Of a stretch of 64,000 bases of DNA, positions 49,959 through 61,178 are shown one piece after another. The translations under genes and the position numbers were made by a program. The stretch's first letter is position 1. Each line of letters starts with the position of its first letter. Origin of the DNA: Mycteria americana (lineage: Eukaryota > Chordata > Aves > Ciconiiformes > Ciconiidae); assembly GCF_035582795.1 (NCBI RefSeq), contig NC_134373.1, positions 36,612,501-36,676,500 of the forward strand, written 5' to 3'. Under the pieces are notes generated by a model. That model was not told where the DNA came from and ran no database searches. It worked only from the letters and a program-made list of their open reading frames with translations.

Positions 49959-52900
49959 GTATCCGAGCGGGGCCTGTGGGGTGGCGGGGCCGGGCGGGAG
50001 GGGGCCGTGGGCCGGGCTGAGGGGGGCCGGGGCGGGCGGCGCCGTTACCCGCCGCCTGGGCCGGCTGTAGCGGGGCGGCGGGAGCGCCTTGCCCCCCGTG
50101 CGGGAGCCCTCCCCGGGACTCTTCCCGCTCCTTCGGCAGCCGGCGAACGGCGCGCTCGTGGGATGGAGCTGTGGCCTGGAGGCACAGAATGGGAGGAGGA
50201 GCCTCGCCAAGCCCCCGCTTCGCCGCCTTTGTCGGCGTGCGAGAGGCACGGGTCGCGGGCGGGAGGTAGGGACGCCTCGGGTCTCCCGCCCAGCCTTTTC
50301 GCCGCGGTGGTATCGATGGTATAGCTGCGGGTTTAGACACTTTTTAAGTAGACCTCAGTCGCTCGCAGACTCGTTTTGCTTGGAGCGGGCATCTCTCCTC
50401 GTTAGCTATTCCTTAATTTGATTTGAAAGAAAAGAAGGAGATCAGAATAAGACTAAAGCCTCAAGTCCCCTACTGAAATAGTTGAATGAGAAGAAAACAA
50501 AAGCACTTGAGGCAGTATTTCAGTGAGGAGTTTTCATTCAGCGGGTGAGAGGTGGCTAGCCTGGTATAGGAATCTCCACATTGTGTGTGAAGCAGATGGG
50601 AAAGATACTTGTTAATATCGGTTAAGTATGTGTTAATATCAGTTAAGTTCTGAAGTGTCACGTCCTTAATTCATTTTCAGCTGAAGACAATATGTTGAAA
50701 GCAGTGATTGATGTAGAAAGTGCGTCGCTTTCAGTTCTTGTAAACAATTTTCTTAATATGTAGTGTTTCCTTAATTTAATCTTCCAGATCGCAGCTTACA
50801 ATAAATACTGCAATTGTTTACATGCACAGGTTTTATATGCATCATTCCTTCACAAAATTTAATCGAAATGTAAGTATGATTTTTGTATGCGGTAATAATA
50901 TGCCCATAATTTTGGCAGTCTGACTGACAAGTGTTATACTCTTTTGCTGGATTGTGAAGTTTGGTCTGTTTATAGGAATTCCAGGTTCTTATCAGTGGTT
51001 TAGAAGCAATAATGATATTTCTTTTCAACTTTGAATTATTTTAACTAGTGGCAATTAGATTTTTATCTTCTGCCATTGAAATAAAAAAATAGCCGCTGTC
51101 AGCAAACACATTTCAGATGTGTGAAGAATGCATTTAGATGTTTCAAATCTGGCTAGTGCTTACGTGCTGTAGTTGGAAAGGCTGATGTGTAGGAACACAC
51201 GTTTTTCTTAATGAAGTCAGTGGTAGCGCTAGCATGGTGTGCCTGACAATTATAATATGGTTATGTATGTATCCATATGGATTATGTATCTGTTCTCAAA
51301 ACAGTGTAAACTCATTTAACTAGTCTAGTCTTAAGCAGCTTGATGATAAGTTATATTAGACAAGAAAAATCTTTAAATCTGATGAGAAAATGCTGGCGCT
51401 CTTGTTTCAACTACTGAACTGAGTATGCTGAATCTGAATACAGAATATGTTATGGAGAACTGAATTCTCTGTAAAAATACTCTGTGTAATTGAGTGATTT
51501 TCTAACAGGTATGGAACTGGAGATCCCAACCTGAAAATTTTAAGCCTTTTTTATGTCCAGTATTGGATGCAATAGTTAGAAAACCAGTAATTTTCTAGGT
51601 ATTTTTTGTGTTTTTTTAAAAAAAAAAAGTACTTTGCATCAATTTTTTTATACCAGCTTTGCAAGAACAGTTAATAATGGTGGTGGTATATCACTAATCA
51701 GTGAGGATGAGTTTTCTCAGATCTTGGTTTTTTGTGATAAAAGAAACAGATTGAGACTGTGACAGATGTGATTGTCTAGACCAGAGCAGACCTTGGTCTA
51801 CCAAGGGGTAGAATCTTGCAAACCTTGCACTGTTTGGAATTTGGGCAGGTACACAGTGGGTTACGCTGTTAGCCAACTCTTTTGTCTGGCATGAATTTAT
51901 TTATCATTGTCGGCTGAGCAAAAGGGTATCTTATTTGGTGTTTATTTGGCAAGAAATACATATTAGTTTGTAGGGACATTGCAGAAGTGTATTTCACTAT
52001 TTTTGTGCAAAATCTGAGGTAAATTCAAACTTGCAGCAACCTTATTACCAAAACTGCAGTGTTACAGGTCCTTATGTAATAAAAGCTTAAGTGTTTAAGT
52101 ACAACCTGAGTGAAGTGTGCATAGGCCTGAAACACTTTAACAGGAAGAAATATATAATGTAGGTTTTGTTTATGTAGTGATAGAGAGCTATGTATGGATA
52201 TATTTGACATATGGAGAGCTATTGAATGGATATACATATAAATCAAAATGTACTTTCCTAATACAGTCTTGTAGTTTTAGAGCAAGAATAGCACACACAA
52301 GAATCAGTTCCAGCAAGCTTTGTGGTGGAATATGCCCTTTGAAAGTGTTTCTGTAATACGTCATCTGAAGGCAGTAAAACGGTTGTTCCATCTTTCTCCC
52401 CTCCACGTACCTGCCCACATAGCAGTAACCTGTAGCCAGTAGAAGAGGAGCTGGCAAGGCATCCAAAGTTTTCTGTGGATGGTTTGCAGACTTGATAAGC
52501 TAGGCAGAACTGCTTGGAATGGAGAGGTCACTCTGTAGAGCTGCTGTAGCTGGGGTTTGTGTTTAATATGTCGCCTGCTAGATTACTGTTTGTACTGTCA
52601 TCTGGTAATCTAGGATAGATTTAGGTAGCAAGAAGCTTTAGCTGCTGTGTCCAGGTTTTCACTGGACACTGAAAAATGCCAGTCACTTGGAACTGAAAGC
52701 ACGGTAGTATTTGGATATATAGTGCCCTTGTTATGAAAACTATGCCTTAAGTTATGTTTATGAATCTTAAAATTCACAAGTAAGCTATGTAAGGGCTGAA
52801 TGCCATGGAAACTGCAACTATTGCAGGAGGTGGAAAGTATATTGTTAAATTAATTCTCAGGTAATAGTATTCAAATAAAAGTTAAAGGCAAGGGCACTGC

Positions 52901-55900
52901 AAGTTAGCACTCAGTAATATTGATTTCTGCCGAATGACTTTCTGTAGTTCTCAACGAGTGTAAGGCCAGACAGCAGCTTTGTGTGTGCACTGACAGGCAA
53001 ATGCATTTTCTTATTTTCCTATAGGGTAAAGGGGGTGGTCTCAAAGTGAATGTGAGTCACTTTTAAAATGCTCCCAAACCATCTGGCAGGTTCTCTGTAG
53101 AGAAGGCAAAAGCTGAGGACTGTAATAAATACTTCTTATCAAATCTCCAGAGTACTTGGTAAGCTAAAAAACGTAACAATATTTATCCACTGCAAGAAGA
53201 AACTAACCCTTAGAAATTAAATAGTAAAATACTGGCAGTCTTGAAGCAAGACCTAGCTAAAATTTTCTACAGTATATGGAGTATATCTCTAATATTTCTT
53301 TGTGGTGTGCATATAGTGATGTTTATCCATGGCAAGCAGGAATCTGAAGTCTGGGGCTAGAAAATCAGATGGCCATTAGTCAGAATGCCTTATGATCTCC
53401 AGCTGAAAAAATGTAGCCTTTGTTTTCTTGCTCTATTGGTAGGTTAATGTTTTTAGTCAAGTAATAAACACTTGCATATTTGTTGTTAAGTCTAATTGGT
53501 GGGTTATACAAACACACACGTATGTCTTACATGTAAGTCACATGCACTTAATTGCTAATAAACAGGTCTTCTAGTGGAAGCTCATTTACTGAATAGCTGT
53601 TGTCTTAATTCTTTTTTTTCTTTAATATAAGTTACTGCTAAACAATTTTGCAGGCTTTCAAGACTTTGAGTCAACTGTGAATAGGGAACAGATTTCCAAA
53701 CAGTATCTTCAATCTGTAGAGCCACAGGGGTGGCACATACCAGTTAATGTAGTCTTTGTTCATTTTGAACATATTGTATTTACTGCGCTAATGACCAAAT
53801 ATCCCTATTTTTGCAAAGTTACTGTGGGCTAGCAAGTCACTTTTGAATTGCTATGGATTATCTATGAAGTACATACATCTAGGTGCAAAGAAGAATGTAC
53901 TCAGGTTTTGATGTTGCAGTCAAAGCAGGTAAAGGCCTTGCAAGGTTGCTGTGCCCCAGTAATAGGGTGAAAACTTGCTTTACCAATTCTGGTAAGCAGA
54001 ATTGGATGCCCTGACTACTAATTTTCCCTAGCCATGCAAATGACATTTCAGGAATTACTATGAATCTCCTCAGCAGTAGTACAAATTATTCTTTTTACGT
54101 TACTGTTGACCAAGGCATAGTAACTTTGGTTTGCTGAGTCTAAAGTTAGTCAGTGGTAATATCGGGGTGGGGAGGGAGCTTGCTGGCTTTTTATAGGAAA
54201 TACTAGCCTGACTGTTATAGTTTAAAATATCTTGAAGATTAAAATTCTTCTGAAAATACTGTTTCTGTAGTACTTGGTGTGTTTGATATTATTATATAGC
54301 ATATACCTCTTAGAGGCTTATTCTTCAGTACACTGTGATTTGAAGAACAGAGAGGGGGGAAAAATCCTTGGTATGCTGGAAATGAGAGGTAAGGCGTCCA
54401 AATGGTAGCTGTATTTTTAAATATAATCCTTAGAAATGCCATGTGGAATACCAAACAACCAGTTGAAAATATACTTGATGATGTCAAGGGGTTTTTGTGT
54501 GATATGCAGTGGAACTTCATAAAGTGCCTGAAGAAGGCTGGAAGAGGAATTTTTTTCCCTGAAGTACAAGGTAGGTGAGTTATGTGGAGGGTTTTCTTTG
54601 TTTCCAGTCCCTCTGTATTCCCTTCCCGTCTCTTGTGCCCTGTCCAGATTGCACTATTAAACAGTTGACTTTGCAGTTATGCAAAGTTCTTAAAACTTTC
54701 ATAATATGCACCAAGCTTTAGCGAGGCTGTTTTGGGCACTTCAGTTCTGTTTTTAATCTTGCAGTTTAACATATTTGTTTTTATGCAATGTGAGCTCCTG
54801 GTTATAATAAAAAAACCAAACTTGCAACTCTTTTTGTTCGCACTTGAAAAATCTTTATCATAGACTGGAACCACTTAATGTCTTAAGCTAATTTGTATCA
54901 AGTCTAAAAACATACTAATATTGGCATTAAAAGGGAGAGGGAGTTCTCAGAAAACTGTGTGCGTGCTGCAGATATATTCTGAGATTATTCCAAATGCCTT
55001 CATTGTAGCAACACTGTTTTTACAATATGTCTTGTACTTTTTAAGTGAAAAAGGACTTGTACCACACTTACAAATAAAACTTGCTGTATAATGCTCTTGG
55101 AGTGTCATAATAAGGCTCTTGTTTTGGTCTTTCTATTTCAGTGAGACTTGGTTTCCGAGATCCTCAGCTAGTACAAAAATGGGATTTAATTTCATAAATC
55201 ATGTGTGTTGTTCTGAAGATATTTCTCAAAGTCTTAAAGAATATTTTGGGTCCATGGTAGATAACTAAATGATTTCATTTGTTTTATGTCAAATGAAGAT
55301 GTCTATATATAGGAAGCTTACAGCCTTGTCAAGTCTGTGTCTTTAATTTTGTTTTTTTCTACTTTGTTTTTTCTGCCATTTTTGAGAATTGGAAATGAAT
55401 GAAAGCATTTGAGCAACTTTGCAAGTTATACACTTAGCAGGGTGTGTCGTCTTCACTGAAGACTCTGTGCATGCCAAGTCTGAAATTTTATTAGGATGTC
55501 TATTTTCCTGAATAAATACCAAGGGAGACAAAAAATACTGACCTACTCTAAACTGGGAATGAGAACCCTAGTCCTAGACAAGACAAAGACCTGAAATTCT
55601 TTGGCCAGAAGCCAACACTTCTTTTTTAAGGAAATAGATAATTGGGGTGTACATAGATTTCTGATGAACCAGAGTTAAATGCCAGTTAATCAGGTTGACT
55701 TAAATCAACCTCCAGAACTGTGTTTTATGTAAGGTCTTGGAGATCAGGAGTTGTGTGGAGGCTTCTTGGCCAGAACTGATCCGTTTCAGTAAATTAGAAG
55801 ATATCCTGAGGTCAGCCTGATGAAGAAGGTGCTTTTTTGGAATGAAGTAAAACTTCAGTGCAATCAGACATAGAATAATAGTGATAGTTCACTGATTAAT

Positions 55901-58900
55901 TAACTGTGCAGTTATTGGTGACTTGATTTGAAGAATGACTCTGTGAAATGTAAATATTTTCAGTCATGGTAATTGTTGGAAGTTGATTTTTCAGAAAGGT
56001 AAATTGTGAAAATTCCATGTATGTGTAACTATACCCACAAACTATGTAGAAAGAGACCTTGTGGTAGGATATATTTGAATTAAACTTTTACACAAAGCTG
56101 GAAAAACTGTAAGATCTGAATGCAAAGTACTTGGGGATAAGTGTGTGATGCTTGGTGGGGATGGTCAGGCTAGAGAGAGGGGGAGAACAGCAGGGAGCAA
56201 CAGTTCATTGCTCACAGTGCAGTTGCTTTTGTTCTTCAGCCCACAGTAGGGCACTGCAACAGGTTACTGACTGTTTGGTTTGTTTTAAATTTAAAAAAAA
56301 AAAAGGGAAATTGTGTGATCCTGGGGGGACTGAAAGGATCTTCTATTTGTTTTCTATTAAAGCTTCTTCCCATCATGAATTCTATTTCTGGTTGTGTACA
56401 CTTCAGGACTTAACTTTCCTTACTCAGTGACTTCACTATGTTGAGTCTTAGTTTTCAATCCATGATGGTCAACCTCATTGTATCCTTTTTCCTGAGTAAA
56501 AAAAAAAAATTGAACCAGTTCTAGTCTCTCTGGTGTCCTCATTAATACCTCTTCATTTCTGTCCAATGTCTCGTTGTCAAACTTGTTTCTTCATAACTCT
56601 GTTGATTCTTAACCATTCCCCATTTCCTTTCTCCTCTGTCATTCATGTTTCCCTGGCTTCCTGGCCCTGTCTGCTAGTCTGGCTTTTCCCAGAAGCTCAG
56701 GATTATGTCTGAGAATGTAATCCTTCCTCTTAGGCTGGCCCTGGTGTAGAAGGTGCTAGCCTCAGACACCTTCCTCAGTTATATGTGCTCTAAATCACTG
56801 AAGCACACTGAGCTTATATGGATGAAACAACTGTAGAAGAGAGATTTGCCTTGGTTTTTGCATTACTGGGCTGGAGCACAATTTGTCTGCTCTGTAAAAT
56901 ATCTTTATATGGCATGTGTATGTTGGGTTATACATGTGTGTGCTACTGTACAACTTCTCCATCTTCTGATACTCTAGCTTTCTGAACTCCAGAACATCTT
57001 TCTGTCACATGTAGTGTTTCAAGTTTATCTCCCAGCTTAAGTGAGGCATATTTCAAGTAGTAAGTCCCTAGCAAAGGGAATTTCTTCCAGAATTTCAAAT
57101 CATTACTTCAAGCAATGTGGATAGGAACTTCTCAAAAATCATCAGAAGTCTTAAATCACAATGTTAATATGGCCTTGTTGAGCAACATTGACTTGAGGTT
57201 TTTATTTCATTCATTTGTAAGGCTTAAGTTTCAAGTGTCTTAGAAAGCAGTTCTTTTGTCTCCATTGTGGAAGAATTTGCTCCCTGTGACTTGTTCTGGG
57301 TGGTTTGGGGTTTTTCAGAATACTAGATTTCTTCATGGCACATTTCTGTGCATCAAAGGGGTATCACCTTTGCAGGGTGTCAGTTTTCCTCAAGTCTGCC
57401 AACTTAAAGTTTTACTTAAGATCCAAGTGGACATTTCACAGTGATTTAAGGAGGCAAAAAATACTCCCTCAATACATTTGAAAGCTCCTGAAATATAATG
57501 GGTAATCACTTAAATGTTCGATTCTAATTAGTTTGTTGCAGTTTTTACTATATTGCCAATTTTCATACCAAATGTTTTATTTTGGTATGAAATAGGCATA
57601 ACAAAGGGCTATGTGCTAACCAAAAAACCTCCTCACTTTAGGGGGAACTGTGGCTGCCATTCCATTCATTCAGTCTATTTCTACTTGGGCATTGAATGAG
57701 AAATCCAATACCTGCACTGCTTGCACTATGCATTAATTAAACACTCAACAAGCAGCTATTTCAGTCTCTGAACAAATGCTTTATACTGGCTTAATTTTAA
57801 CCAATTTAATCTGCTGATGTCTACATGAAGATTCCTGCTGCCATTTTAATTCATGTTTGACGTGGCCAACGTTGCCTACAAAGAGGACCCTGATTCTTCT
57901 AAGTCATGTATGGTTAGCCATGTTCTGTAAATAGGTATATCAGTCATTCTAGCTGATAACGAGGCATCAAAACTCTACTTCATAGCTAACTCCTAGGTGG
58001 TACTGAACTGTGAATGGGTGCTTTGCTGCCAGCTTATGACACCTAGAGTTTTACAAAGATTTTCATCTTTAAATGCAATTTGTAGTCTTTACTAACATTT
58101 GATGTAACTGCTGTTTTGTGAATCCTTGTGCTTTGTTCACTAGATACTGCTGGGTATATACTAAAGTCTCTAAGAGTAACCTTTACGTATACAACCTATG
58201 TTTATATAACAAGCTGTTTTCCTTAAAGCTCTCTGCAAAGTTTCTTGCTTTTTAGGAGAATCAAATGCTAGCAGAACTTGTGATCAGCTGTTTTGCCTTT
58301 TACTGAAAAGATGGTGAGGTCGGTCACTACTGTGCAAGAAATTGGGTGAACCTTCTCACAAAGTATATTTAAGTTGAAACAGCCTATGTTTCAAGTTAGA
58401 TATACTTTTCAGTGTGACTAAATCTTCTGGACTAAATCTATTCTCTTTATGTTGAACTAGAATTAGTTTGACCTCAGACATCTTACAAATGCATTTATGT
58501 TACTCCTTCCCTATGCTGTTGAAAGGATTACATCAATTATAAAATAAAATGACTAGTTACTTTTGTTGCCTTGCATGATTTCAGAACTGTTTAAAAAAAA
58601 AAAACCAAACAAATCCAACTTCTTAAACATTTTCTAATTACCAGTTTAGACTCTCCATAAAAATTAAAGTCCTACTAGTAAAAAGTATGTATATGTTTTT
58701 CTCCTCCAGATAATATCTCCTACGGCATTGTTTTTGGCTGCAAAAGTGGAAGAACAGCCACGGAAACTTGAACATGTTATTAAAGTAGCACATGCCTGTC
58801 TTCATCCTCAAGAGCCACAACTGGATACAAAGAGTGATGTAGGTGGAAGTCATGGTTTTAAAGATAATCAGATGACACTTCATCTAATGTTCTCTTATAT

Positions 58901-61178
58901 TGTCTTGACTGGATTATTGCTGTCTGCAAACTAGAAAAAACTTCTGTTTTTACACCATTTAAGCCTTTTGTATTACTTGATTTAACTTATTAAAGACTCA
59001 AATATTTGTGTTACAAAGCTTGAAGAGATTGTTCCATCTTGAACTTGCATTCTTTTTAAGACTTCTACATGTATAGTAGAAGACTAGACGTTAAATAAGA
59101 GGTTTCATGTGTGGTTCTGTAAGTTACACGGTTTGCGCAGAGAGGAGTTCAGGATGCTGTGTTTGTTTTCATCAACCAGATGCTCACTGCACCATTGTCT
59201 CCATTCTGTTTTAAAGGATGCAATACAGTTGTCAGCTGCTGCCTCTGCTATACATTGGTCTTCCTTTCATTTGCCAAAGTTTGTACAGCTTCCGCTTACT
59301 TTATAGTTCACATTTTCTTTCCTGAGAAATCTTCCTGAAACCAATCATACGAGGAAGTATGGTGGAAACGCACCGGAGTTGTTCAGCTTGAAGGTCAGGC
59401 TGAGCTAGTTATACTCTGCTGGACCTCAGCTGACATGTAAAACTATTTGAGCACCTTTGCTATACTCCCAGTTCTTGGAATGACATGTGGAGGTGTATAT
59501 ATATATGTGTTTGAGCCCCCAAGCTTAAGCTAGCTTAACACAGGCCAACTGAGTATCTCCAGCTGTATTTTAAAGTACTTGTAAAATGGATTACCTGCCT
59601 AGAGATACTTGAGTTGATTTGCACTGGCAAGCCTTCGTCATTCTTACAGCATCCCCCCCCGCCTTCTCCCAAAAATGCTTTGCTGGAACAGATTATATGA
59701 GATCCAGACTAAGTAAATCTTACTGTGAAAGATGGTTAGGCTGGTATAACTGAATTTGCGGTAACACTTATACTGGTAGAAGAAAGTATTACGACAATGA
59801 AATATTCTGAGTTGTCAGTTCGAACTGGCTTGGGTAGTGGTCTTAACTTGTGTTGCTAGTACCAGTATTCAAATAGGAAGTGTATGATTAAAATTGAGAC
59901 AATAGATAGCTATGTCTTGACCTGTTTGCTTATTTGTTTCAGGCATACCTTCAGCAAGCCCAAGAGCTGGTTATACTTGAAACAATAATGCTTCAAACTT
60001 TAGGTATGTCTTTCTAAATATCTCCTGTGCAGCCAGCTTACCATGAAGAAGTAATGGGACCCAAGTAACTGGATTTTTGATGTGCTATTGGTACACTAGA
60101 ATTTTACTACTTTTGTATACAGCTTCTGACCTGTGAATTTAGTTTTGTATTACCAGTTCGGTTGTGTTCACTTTGGAGAAAAAAAAGGCATACCTATACT
60201 TGTGAAATAGATGTTTCTGACAGTTTGGTGGGGTAGAAATGTGTACCCTTCCAAATATATTTTACTCCAAAGTAGAAACTATGTTGATATTTCTTCATAT
60301 AAGGTAACACGTTATACAAGATTAGCTGTGTATGTGTTCCAAAGCAATTGGGAAGAGCTTTCTACCAAATGCTCTTCCCCATTTTGCCTTTCAATAGAAC
60401 ACTATGTAATTGAGCAGGGTTACTACCTCTGAACATCACAAGTCATAGTGTAACCATTTAATGGATTCAGGTGATTCCAAAATTTGGAATGGAATGTTCT
60501 GATAAGAAACTCTTCTGACTTTAAAGTAACATAGAGACAATTACAGCTAGCAGGTGTGAGAACACTGACTTACTCAGATACTCTCACATACCACTTTGGG
60601 TATATTGTTTAAAAAAAAAAAGCTAACAGTAGTGACCTAATTCTTAAAATAGTGTCATAAACAAAGGTTTCTTAAGTCACTGACCTACAAATCAACTTAA
60701 TTTGTAATTTCATAGATGCAACACGTTTAAGTCCCAGAAATCAATGAATAAAGTGTGCGTGCATACACGTGTATTTCAGTGTGTCTGTAACATAGCTTTT
60801 ACTGACTTATTAATGTACTAGAAACTGTTCAGATATGTTCAACTTTAAAAATACAGTAACTTCCCAAGTGTGTATATATATTTAGGACTTGAGATTACTG
60901 AAGGAATGATATACTAATTGATCTTGAAATGGCTATACTATCTACCATTCAGAAGTATGAAAAAGTGCAGAATAAAAGGCAGTTAATTAGTGTTACTTGA
61001 TCTTCAGTGCAAAGGTTTAGCAAGCATTTTAGGTCTGTGGGGAGAGGAAAGGGGTTTGATTTTTTATTTAATAGATGGAAATGTATAGTTCTAAAATGTA
61101 TTCTTAACTCTTTAGGTTTTGAAATTACCATTGAACATCCGCACACAGATGTTGTGAAATGTACACAATTAGTGAGAG
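49756..61178 (+). CDS. CCNT2: CCNT2, cyclin T2 (5' part; first five coding exons, continues past the window)
   Basis: Cyclin T2 binds CDK9 to form P-TEFb, the nuclear kinase that releases paused RNA polymerase II. The coding exons are 49756-49958, 50788-50869, 58710-58838, 59943-60003 and 61116-61178. They give about 180 residues with consistent phases. The conserved text starts at [20 protein letters not shown] and runs through the first cyclin repeat: [58 protein letters not shown] and [23 protein letters not shown] and related residues fit cyclin T2 better than T1, and the ACMSD neighbour agrees. The next exon (expected to begin ASKDLAQ) was not found before 64000. Residues 1-25 are Ala/Gly/Ser rich and longer than the short human N-terminus. 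ATG 49678 is in frame and would add 26 residues. Confidence 0.95.
49959..50787 (+). other. CCNT2: CCNT2 intron 1, likely U12-type
   Basis: The 829-base intron begins GTATCC, the first six bases of the U12 donor consensus. Near its end it has TTCCTTAAT (50767-50775), matching the U12 branch-site consensus, with the presumed branch A at about 50774, 13 bases before the final AG (50786-50787). There is no strong polypyrimidine tract. The splice position is fixed by the protein (LNV then SQLTINT), so the unusual donor is not a choice artefact. Confidence 0.75.
50788..50869 (+). CDS. CCNT2: CCNT2 coding exon 2
   Basis: This exon completes Val68 and encodes [19 protein letters not shown], then SFTKFNRN to residue 95. 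The acceptor is CTTCCAG and the donor AAT|GTAAGT, phase 0. Confidence 0.95.
50870..58709 (+). other. CCNT2: CCNT2 intron 2
   Basis: This 7.8-kb U2-type intron contains only short unsupported open frames and A- or T-rich runs. No repeat family or RNA gene is recognised. Confidence 0.75.
58710..58838 (+). CDS. CCNT2: CCNT2 coding exon 3
   Basis: This 129-base exon, residues 96-138, encodes [19 protein letters not shown], then [17 protein letters not shown]. The acceptor is CTCCTCCAG and the donor GAT|GTAGGT. Confidence 0.97.
59943..60003 (+). CDS. CCNT2: CCNT2 coding exon 4
   Basis: This 61-base exon encodes [20 protein letters not shown] and the first base of Gly159. The acceptor is TTGTTTCAG and the donor TAG|GTATGT. 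Confidence 0.97.
61116..61178 (+). CDS. CCNT2: CCNT2 coding exon 5
   Basis: This 63-base exon completes Gly159 and encodes [20 protein letters not shown] to residue 179, plus one base of the next codon. The acceptor is AACTCTTTAG and the donor GAG|GTCAGT, phase 1. Confidence 0.96.

Larger units (their letters stand above)
49160..50320. promoter_or_regulatory. CCNT2: CpG island over the CCNT2 promoter and exon 1
   Basis: GC and CpG content rise sharply against the AT-rich surroundings and fall again after about 50320. The island covers the CCNT2 promoter, 5' UTR, exon 1 and part of intron 1, as expected for a housekeeping promoter. Borders are by eye. Confidence 0.85.

Noticed and set aside
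49497-50324. Long open frame (275 codons) across the CpG island, and several overlapping long frames on both strands
   Set aside because: GC-rich DNA has few stop codons, so long frames arise by chance. This frame is not the CCNT2 frame, runs through its exon 1 donor and has an Arg/Gly/Ala-rich composition with no recognisable domain.
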